In this document: positions 1 through 4,810 of the stretch, piece by piece
How positions within the stretch are numbered: the first letter of the stretch is position 1
How the letters are laid out: the number at the start of each line of letters is the position of its first letter
Source: Synergistaceae bacterium
GTDB taxonomy: Bacteria; Synergistota; Synergistia; Synergistales; Synergistaceae
Direction: 5' to 3'
DNA length: 5,699 bases
NCBI GenBank assembly: GCA_012727545.1
Contig: JAAYHA010000226.1
Location: 1 to 5,699, forward strand
Notes under the pieces: model-generated
What the model saw: the letters and a program-made list of their open reading frames with translations, nothing else
What the model was told of the DNA's origin: nothing
The model's database searches: none
Made by a program: the position numbers and the translations under genes

Positions 1-45
1 GTACCTGTAAACGAACAGCTCGTTGTTGAATTCTATGCCCGTTAG
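1..45 (+). CDS. rpsD: 30S ribosomal protein S4, C-terminal end only (partial)
   Basis: The window opens in frame with the last 14 codons of a gene ending in TAG at 43-45. They encode VPVNEQLVVEFYAR, which matches the conserved end of ribosomal protein S4 (the family ends in a motif like INE-L-IVE-FYSR). S4 binds 16S rRNA early in 30S assembly. Its position immediately before rpoA is the usual one in the alpha operon (rpsM-rpsK-rpsD-rpoA-rplQ), which supports the call despite the short fragment. The 5' part lies outside the window. A gap of 23 bases separates its stop from the chosen rpoA start, so co-transcription with rpoA is expected. Confidence 0.9.
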   Translation, partial: VPVNEQLVVEFYAR

Positions 46-53
46 GGAAACGA

Positions 54-60
54 AAGGTGG
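54..60 (+). promoter_or_regulatory. Ribosome binding site of rpoA
   Basis: AAGGTGG lies 8 bases before the ATG at 69 and decides the start. A GTG at 57 is in frame but falls inside this purine-rich stretch. It would have only a weak AGGGA (44-48) upstream and would add four residues not typical of alpha subunits. Confidence 0.65.
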
Positions 61-68
61 GGGAGAAT

Positions 69-1130
69 ATGGAGCATGATCGCCATGAGATCATAGTACA
101 GGAATCCACCCCGTCATACGGCAAAATTACCATTGAGCCATTAGAGATTGGCTATGGGGTAACTCTGGGCAACTCGCTTCGCAGAGTTCTGCTCTCTTCT
201 ATCAGTGGTGCTGCTATTGTTGCGGTGCGTATTGAGGGGGTTCTCCACGAGTTCAGTACAGTCCCGGGTGTAAAAGAGGACGTTATTGAGCTTTTGGTAA
301 ACCTTAAACATATACCGGTACGCTGTCACTCTTCAGCTGTAACTACACTCAGGCTTGAAGTAAAGGGCCCTAAAGCTGTTACAGCTGCAGATATCGAACC
401 CGACAGCGAAGTGGAATTCCCGGATCCGGAGGCATATATTTGCACTCTTGAAGAAGGGGCCACTCTGATTATGGACCTTTACGTCGGTACAGGGACAGGG
501 TACTTACCGATAGACCGTCCCCGTCCTTCCTATCTGCCGGTTGACGCTCTTCAGACAGATGCGCTTTATTCACCTGTTAAAAGAGTCAAGTACGATATCC
601 AGGACAAGCGGATGGGGCAGAGAACCGACTATGACAGCCTTACAGTTGAAATATGGACTAACGGAGTAGTTTCTCCGGAGTCGGCTGTTATACAGGCCAG
701 CAGGATCCTCAAAGGATACTATTCTTCTATTGTGGATTCATTGGCAGGTCCGGGCAGCAGCGCACTTGAAGAGATAATAAAAAGCGAGGAAAACACAAAG
801 GTCCTTACCGTTGCCTCAGGTTTGGAAAAACAGGCTGTAATTGCTGGCTTCCCAATGGGTGAGAATTCTATATACTCAAGACCGGTCAGAGATCTTGAAC
901 TTTCCGTTCGCAGCGAGAATTGTCTTCTTCGCGGCGGAGTTCATGTGATAGGTGAACTGGTTTCAAGAACAAGGGAAGATCTTCTCAAGATACGCAACCT
1001 AGGCAAAATATCGCTCAGGGAAATTGAAGAGAAACTTTCAAAATTCGATTTGAATTTGAGCGGTGATATCAGTACACCATTAGACGATATCGCCGAAATG
1101 AATGAAGAGATACAAAAGGAGGAAAATTAA
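69..1130 (+). CDS. rpoA: DNA-directed RNA polymerase subunit alpha
   Basis: This is the alpha subunit, which dimerises to start assembly of RNA polymerase and whose C-terminal domain contacts promoter UP elements and activators. The product has 353 residues from ATG 69. The N-terminal domain (about 1-225) carries the signature LGNSLRRVLLSSISG at 33-47, the region used for dimerisation and beta contact. The C-terminal domain (about 275-335) carries VRSENCL, with the DNA-contact Arg at 281 and Asn at 284, and NLGKISL at 310-316. Compared with E. coli alpha (329 residues), the linker between domains is about 26 residues longer by my count, and the protein ends in an acidic tail of about 21 residues. 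Two usual lysines of the DNA-binding face (E. coli K271 and K298) align with Leu and Ile. The last codons also contain the Shine-Dalgarno sequence of rplQ. The family is certain; the start is likely but could be GTG 57. Confidence 0.98.
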   Translation: MEHDRHEIIVQESTPSYGKITIEPLEIGYGVTLGNSLRRVLLSSISGAAIVAVRIEGVLHEFSTVPGVKEDVIELLVNLKHIPVRCHSSAVTTLRLEVKGPKAVTAADIEPDSEVEFPDPEAYICTLEEGATLIMDLYVGTGTGYLPIDRPRPSYLPVDALQTDALYSPVKRVKYDIQDKRMGQRTDYDSLTVEIWTNGVVSPESAVIQASRILKGYYSSIVDSLAGPGSSALEEIIKSEENTKVLTVASGLEKQAVIAGFPMGENSIYSRPVRDLELSVRSENCLLRGGVHVIGELVSRTREDLLKIRNLGKISLREIEEKLSKFDLNLSGDISTPLDDIAEMNEEIQKEEN

Positions 1131-1484
1131 ATGAGACACCGCGTTACAACAAGGCGGTTGGGACGCTGCAGCTCCCATAGGTGGGCCATGCTTGGCAATA
1201 TGGCAGCCAGTCTCTTCATTGAGGGCAGCATTGTGACTACAACGACCAGGGCAAAGGAAGTTCGCAGAGTAGCCGAAAAGCTTATTACCAAAGCTAAATC
1301 AGGCAACATCAACGACCGTCGTCTTGTCGTGGCACGCTTGCCGCATAAAGAGGCTGTAACAAAGCTTTTCAATGAACTTGGACCTAAATATGCTGACCGC
1401 AACGGCGGCTATACAAGGATAGTAAAACTTGGCGCCCGTGTCGGCGATGCTTCCGAGATGGCGGTTATACAGCTGGTCGAATAA
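1131..1484 (+). CDS. rplQ: 50S ribosomal protein L17
   Basis: This 117-residue protein is the usual length for bacterial L17, a large-subunit protein near the polypeptide exit tunnel. The diagnostic N-terminus is clear: MRHR, RLGR, then HRWAMLGNMA (residues about 16-25), followed by TTTTRAKEVRRVAEKLITKAK. The C-terminal half has the expected GGYTRIVKLGARVGD and ends in AVIQLVE. The ATG directly follows the rpoA stop with no spacer. A full AGGAGG at 1117-1122, 8 bases before the ATG, is encoded inside the end of rpoA, so translation of the two is probably coupled. The rpoA-rplQ order is nearly universal in bacteria. Nothing is unusual in the protein itself. Confidence 0.98.
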   Translation: MRHRVTTRRLGRCSSHRWAMLGNMAASLFIEGSIVTTTTRAKEVRRVAEKLITKAKSGNINDRRLVVARLPHKEAVTKLFNELGPKYADRNGGYTRIVKLGARVGDASEMAVIQLVE

Positions 1485-1488
1485 TTTA

Positions 1489-2334
1489 ATGAGTTCAGGT
1501 ACGACCCTTTACCTCAAGGGCGCGGAGTTCCGGTATCCCGATAGTGACAAAAAAGTCCTCAAAGGAATAGATCTGGATATCCGCGCCGGCGAGTGGATAG
1601 CTCTTCTAGGACCTAATGGGTCGGGTAAATCTACTTTGCTGAAATTGTTTAATGCCCTGCTGTTACCATCGCAGGGCAGTTGTTTTGTTGACGGGATAGA
1701 TACAAAAGAGCCACAGAACATTGACCTGATAAGGTCTAAAGTATCTATGGTATTTCAAAACCCCGAGGATCAGATAGTTGCATCGGTGGTAGAGGAAGAT
1801 ACTGCTTTCGGACCGGAAAATCTTGGGTTGCCGTCTGATGAGATCGTGATCAGAGTAAAGGATGCCCTTGTTGGAGTCGGACTTTGGGAAAAAAGAAAAC
1901 ACTCCGTATCCTCGCTCTCTGGGGGGCAGAAGCAGAGACTTGCGCTTGCGGGAGTCATGGCGATAAGATCCGGCTCTCTTTTGCTTGACGAAGCTATGTC
2001 TATGCTGGATCCAACGTCCAGAAAAAGTTTTCTTGAACTCATTAAAATGGAACACAGCAATGGCCGAACAGTTGTACAGGTCACGCATAGGCTTGATGAG
2101 ATACTCTACTCAGACAGGACAGTTCTCCTAAATGAAGGTCAAATTTCCTGGCAGGGAAATACTGATGTTTTTTTATCAGGATCGGAGAAAGAGCTAAGGG
2201 ATATGGGATTTGCTAAACCACCTGTGGCTGTTCTTAAAGAAGAGCTTGTAAAGAGCAGGCTGATACCAGCATCTACGAGATCCGATATTGCGGAAATAAG
2301 GGAAAAGCTATGTCTCTCTCAGTTAATGACTTAA
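1489..2334 (+). CDS. ecfA1: ECF transporter ATPase EcfA1 (energy-coupling factor, CbiO-type)
   Basis: This 281-residue ABC ATPase is one of the two ATPases of the energy-coupling module of ECF importers for vitamins and metals; it acts on the cytoplasmic face of the membrane. All ABC motifs are visible: Walker A GPNGSGKST at 41-49, the Q-loop MVFQNPEDQ at 87-95, the ECF-typical stretch EEDTAFGPENLGL at 102-114, signature LSGGQKQR at 143-150, Walker B LLLDE at 164-168 with catalytic Glu168, D-loop SMLDP, and switch His200. The 'SMLDP' D-loop and the first position of the tandem favour EcfA1 over EcfA2. The ATG sits four bases after the rplQ stop and has no Shine-Dalgarno sequence in front of it, so translation probably depends on ribosomes finishing rplQ. 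An upstream in-frame ATG at 1429 lies wholly within rplQ and adds 20 residues with no family match, so I rejected it. The last 25 bases overlap ecfA2. Confidence 0.93.
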   Translation: MSSGTTLYLKGAEFRYPDSDKKVLKGIDLDIRAGEWIALLGPNGSGKSTLLKLFNALLLPSQGSCFVDGIDTKEPQNIDLIRSKVSMVFQNPEDQIVASVVEEDTAFGPENLGLPSDEIVIRVKDALVGVGLWEKRKHSVSSLSGGQKQRLALAGVMAIRSGSLLLDEAMSMLDPTSRKSFLELIKMEHSNGRTVVQVTHRLDEILYSDRTVLLNEGQISWQGNTDVFLSGSEKELRDMGFAKPPVAVLKEELVKSRLIPASTRSDIAEIREKLCLSQLMT

Positions 2335-3158
2335 GTTTTACCTATAACTCTGGACTGCCTACAGAAGCAAAGGCTCTTCAGAATATATCGTTTAGCGCTG
2401 AGAAGGGTGAGATCCTTTCGATAGTCGGTCATACCGGCAGCGGTAAATCTACACTGGCGATGCACTTAAATGGCCTTTTGATCCCTCAATCGGGTGAAGT
2501 TGTAATTGATGGTATAAAAACAGACAGCGATCCGAAAAATCTCAGAAAGATCCGTCAATCCGTTGGACTTGTTTTCCAGTATCCTGAACAGCAGATATTT
2601 GCTGAAACAGTTAGCGATGAGATATCGTTTGGGCCCTTTAATTGGGGCTTAAGGGGGGATGCCCTTGAAAAAAGGGTGCTTGATGCAATGGAACTGATCG
2701 GACTGGATGCCTCTTTTGCTTCAGCCAACCCTTTCCAGCTTTCAGGCGGAGAGAAGAGGCGCGTCGCAATTGCCTCAGTGCTTGCATCGGAACCCAGCTA
2801 TCTTGTGCTGGACGAACCTACTGCAGGGCTTGATTTAAGCGGTGTGTGCGAATTAACTTGTCTTTTAAAGTCCATGTGTGAAAAAGAAATATGCGTTATC
2901 CACATAACACATGACCTGGAACTGGCATTAAATATCAGCGACAGGATACTGATCATTTCTGAAGGCACTCTAACTGCAAATGGTACTCCGTCAGAGATAT
3001 CAGACATGCTCTCTGAAATAAATGTTAAAGGCCTAATACTTCCTGACATACTCTCCCTTTCATACGAATTAAAAAAAACATACGGAACAGAAGCCATAAC
3101 TTCTGATCCTCATATGCTTGCAGAGCAGATCAAGGCGGTCAAAATTACATGTCGCTGA
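2310..3158 (+). CDS. ecfA2: ECF transporter ATPase EcfA2 (energy-coupling factor, CbiO-type)
   Basis: This is the second ATPase of the ECF module, 282 residues, expected to pair with EcfA1 and drive EcfT. The motifs are complete: Walker A GHTGSGKST at 40-48, Q-loop LVFQYPEQQIF at 87-97, the ECF-typical ETVSDEISFGPFNWGL at 99-114, signature LSGGEKRR at 144-151, Walker B YLVLDE at 164-169 with catalytic Glu169, and switch His201. The FQYPEQQ form and AGLD D-loop favour EcfA2. The residue after that D-loop Asp is Leu176, where Pro is usual. ATG 2310 is preceded by AAGGGA at 2298-2303, six bases away and inside ecfA1. The gene overlaps ecfA1 by 25 bases and ecfT by 10, which suggests tightly coupled production of the complex. 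An eight-A run at 3071-3078 lies near the 3' end. Confidence 0.94.
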   Translation: MSLSVNDLSFTYNSGLPTEAKALQNISFSAEKGEILSIVGHTGSGKSTLAMHLNGLLIPQSGEVVIDGIKTDSDPKNLRKIRQSVGLVFQYPEQQIFAETVSDEISFGPFNWGLRGDALEKRVLDAMELIGLDASFASANPFQLSGGEKRRVAIASVLASEPSYLVLDEPTAGLDLSGVCELTCLLKSMCEKEICVIHITHDLELALNISDRILIISEGTLTANGTPSEISDMLSEINVKGLILPDILSLSYELKKTYGTEAITSDPHMLAEQIKAVKITCR

Positions 3159-3958
3159 TCAAAGGTGTTACTCTGGGCCAGTATATGCCGGCAGATTCCT
3201 TCTTTCATAAACTTGACCCGCGCTGTAAACTCCTTGTTACAGTGCTTTCGATGATTTTGATTTTTATGTCGGGAAACTTCCCTGCTATGGCAATATGGGC
3301 ATTTTTTATAATCTTCATTGCAAAGAAATCCCAAATACCTGCAAAGGCATTGATGAGATCGGCAAAACCGATCCTGGTATTAATTATTTTTACATCGCTA
3401 CTTCACATTTTTTTTACAGGGGGCAACAATATCATTTTCTCTATAGGACCGCTGAAAGCAAGTGCAGAAGGCACAGTAACAGCCTTTCGAATGGGGTTAA
3501 GGCTTTACCTGCTGGTTTTATTCACTGCCCTGCTCACTTTCACAACAAGCCCATCTGAACTTTCTGATGGTTTGGAAGCAGCTTTTGGCCCTTTCACACG
3601 TTTTGGTTTTCCTGCACATGAGGTTGCTATGATGATGACGATAGCCCTGAGATTTATCCCGACTCTATTTGAAGAGACCGAGAGGATCATAAATGCACAG
3701 GTTTCAAGAGGTGCGGATTTTGTTAGCGGAGGCTTGATAAAAAGAGCCAAGGCATATATCCCTGTACTCATACCTCTCTTTGTCCTGGTCTTTAAACGTG
3801 CAGACACACTTGCTTCTGCAATGGAAGCAAGGTGTTACAGGGGCGGAAAGGGAAGGGTAAGGATGTATCCGCTAACATGGGGAAGTGCTGAAAATAGGGC
3901 CCTGATGGGCTTCTTTGTTTTTTGTACAGTTGTGATATGCCTGAACAGGTGGGGATAA
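3149..3958 (+). CDS. ecfT: ECF transporter transmembrane (T) component EcfT
   Basis: This 269-residue membrane protein couples the two ATPases to exchangeable substrate-binding S subunits. Family marks are a near-N-terminal LDPRCK at 22-27, hydrophobic segments at roughly 27-58, 74-90, 117-132, 203-216 and 251-265, and the two conserved coupling-helix motifs: QVSRGADF (185-191, the first x-R-G motif) and AMEARCYRGG (224-233, the second). These two arginine motifs are the parts of EcfT that dock into grooves on the ATPases. The start ATG overlaps the end of ecfA2 by 10 bases, and AAGGCGG at 3132-3138 lies 10 bases upstream. No S-component gene is adjacent, so this looks like a shared (group II) module serving S proteins encoded elsewhere. 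The substrates cannot be told from this window. Confidence 0.93.
   Translation: MSLIKGVTLGQYMPADSFFHKLDPRCKLLVTVLSMILIFMSGNFPAMAIWAFFIIFIAKKSQIPAKALMRSAKPILVLIIFTSLLHIFFTGGNNIIFSIGPLKASAEGTVTAFRMGLRLYLLVLFTALLTFTTSPSELSDGLEAAFGPFTRFGFPAHEVAMMMTIALRFIPTLFEETERIINAQVSRGADFVSGGLIKRAKAYIPVLIPLFVLVFKRADTLASAMEARCYRGGKGRVRMYPLTWGSAENRALMGFFVFCTVVICLNRWG
3947..3954 (+). promoter_or_regulatory. Ribosome binding site of truA, inside the end of ecfT
   Basis: AGGTGGGG lies six bases before the ATG at 3961 and is encoded within the last codons of ecfT. It decides the truA start against two upstream in-frame options, TTG 3922 and ATG 3937. Neither has a comparable site, and both would extend the protein into residues outside the TruA family. 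Confidence 0.75.
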
Positions 3959-3960
3959 GG

Positions 3961-4737
3961 ATGCCAAGATATGCTGCTGAGTTGAGCTATAATGGTGGTC
4001 TTTACGCAGGGTGGCAGGTGCAGCCCAACAGGCTTTCCGTTCAGGAAGCGGTCGAAAATGTGCTGTCGATGCTCAACAAACAGCCTGTTTCAGTCAAAGG
4101 CGCAGGCAGGACAGACTCAGGAGTACATGCCAGGGCGCAAGTCTGCAGCTTCGACATGTTAAACGAATGGGATGAACACAGATTATTGATGGCATTGAAC
4201 TCAAACCTTCCGCAAGGTATTTCAGCAATGAGGCTGACTAAGACAAGGTCTGACTTCCATCCCAGATATGATGCCCTTAAAAGGGAGTATGTATATTTTA
4301 TCTGGACCGGGATGACGATATACCCTCATATTTCGCCATTTACCCACTGGATAAGGGGAGGGCATTACGATTGGGATCTTGCGGCAGAGGCATGCCGTTT
4401 TATTGAAGGTGAACATGATTTCACAAGTTTTTGCCGTCCAACGAACGTTCCTGATGATCCAGTAAGAACGATGTACAAAGTAAAACTGAACAGGCGTGGA
4501 CCGTTGCTTTGGCTCAGGATCGTAGGAAGCGGCTTTTTAACGAACATGGTCAGAATAATAATGGGCGATCTTGAGCTTGTTGCCAAGGGAAGAAGAGAAC
4601 CCGAATGGATAAAGTCTCTTTTTGAGCCGGGCTCGGAAAAGTCCAAAGCCGGCAGGACTTTTCCGCCAAACGGCCTTTTTTTGTGGAGAATAGAATACGG
4701 AGAGCACTTGTGGAATAGCCACAATAGAGTCCTTTGA
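3961..4737 (+). CDS. truA: tRNA pseudouridine(38-40) synthase TruA
   Basis: TruA converts uridines 38-40 in the anticodon arm of many tRNAs to pseudouridine. The 258-residue product has the normal family length. The catalytic motif GAGRTDSGVHA is at 47-57, with the essential aspartate at 52. Other family blocks follow in order: FHPRYDALKREYVYFI (99-114), HDFTSFC (152-158), GSGFLTNMVRIIMGDL (189-204) and AGRTFPPNGLFLWRIEY (230-246). The start is two bases after the ecfT stop and is supported by the AGGTGGGG site. Having truA behind an ecfA1-ecfA2-ecfT group is common in Firmicutes. Its 3' end contains an 11-bp perfect inverted repeat (4634-4665) followed by seven T residues, which lies over the conserved AGRTFPP block. 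Confidence 0.97.
   Translation: MPRYAAELSYNGGLYAGWQVQPNRLSVQEAVENVLSMLNKQPVSVKGAGRTDSGVHARAQVCSFDMLNEWDEHRLLMALNSNLPQGISAMRLTKTRSDFHPRYDALKREYVYFIWTGMTIYPHISPFTHWIRGGHYDWDLAAEACRFIEGEHDFTSFCRPTNVPDDPVRTMYKVKLNRRGPLLWLRIVGSGFLTNMVRIIMGDLELVAKGRREPEWIKSLFEPGSEKSKAGRTFPPNGLFLWRIEYGEHLWNSHNRVL
4634..4665 (+). repeat. Perfect 11-bp inverted repeat inside truA, followed by a T-tract
   Basis: CGGAAAAGTCC (4634-4644) and its exact reverse complement GGACTTTTCCG (4655-4665) flank a 10-base loop. The loop itself holds the palindrome GCCGGC (4648-4653). Seven T residues follow at 4676-4682, about ten bases after the stem. That spacing is too long for a canonical intrinsic terminator, and transcription would have to pass through it to finish truA. 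The repeat is plain to see; any function is unknown. Confidence 0.85.
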
Positions 4738-4761
4738 TGTAAAATGATTTCGTCGTAAAAG
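4734..4761 (+). promoter_or_regulatory. Weak candidate promoter for mreB
   Basis: TTGATG (4734-4739) and TAAAAG (4756-4761) each match the sigma-70-type -35 and -10 consensus at four of six positions and are 16 bases apart. The pair spans the truA stop and lies about 50 bases before the mreB start. It is the best arrangement I can find in the gap, but such matches are frequent by chance in AT-rich DNA. Read-through from the upstream operon is an equally good explanation. Confidence 0.2.
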
Positions 4762-4795
4762 AGCGGGAGCCTTTGCAGGGCATCCTTGATTGTTT

Positions 4796-4801
4796 GGGAG
4801 G
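4796..4801 (+). promoter_or_regulatory. Ribosome binding site of mreB
   Basis: GGGAGG lies nine bases before a TTG at 4811 and decides that unusual start codon. No ATG or GTG in the correct reading frame lies between the upstream in-frame stop (4787-4789) and the conserved DIGIDLGTA motif. The other in-frame TTG (4790) has no such site. Confidence 0.75.
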
Positions 4802-4810
4802 CTGACTGAT

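Noticed and set aside
57..68. GTG at 57 as the rpoA start
   Set aside because: It lies within the purine-rich ribosome binding site of the better ATG at 69 and adds four residues not usual for alpha subunits.
1429..1488. Upstream ATG giving ecfA1 a 20-residue N-terminal extension
   Set aside because: The extension is read wholly inside rplQ in another frame and has no resemblance to ABC ATPases; ATG 1489 gives the normal length and N-terminus.
3110..3334. Minus-strand 74-residue frame with a CPYCHSREVSRH stretch resembling a zinc ribbon of IS-element proteins
   Set aside because: It lies antisense to the end of ecfA2 and the well-supported start of ecfT, has no partner transposase or terminal repeats, and is best explained as a chance translation.
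3922..3960. TTG 3922 or ATG 3937 as the truA start
   Set aside because: Both overlap ecfT and lack a good ribosome binding site, and the added residues fall outside the TruA family; ATG 3961 has AGGTGGGG at the right distance.
4665..4682. Intrinsic terminator made of GCC-AAAC-GGC and seven T residues inside truA
   Set aside because: The stem is only three base pairs, and the stronger 11-bp stem upstream is about ten bases from the T-tract; termination here would also truncate the truA message.
4744..4758. Tiny reading frame ATG ATT TCG TCG TAA in the truA-mreB gap
   Set aside because: It has only four codons, no ribosome binding site and no sign of a leader-peptide attenuator.
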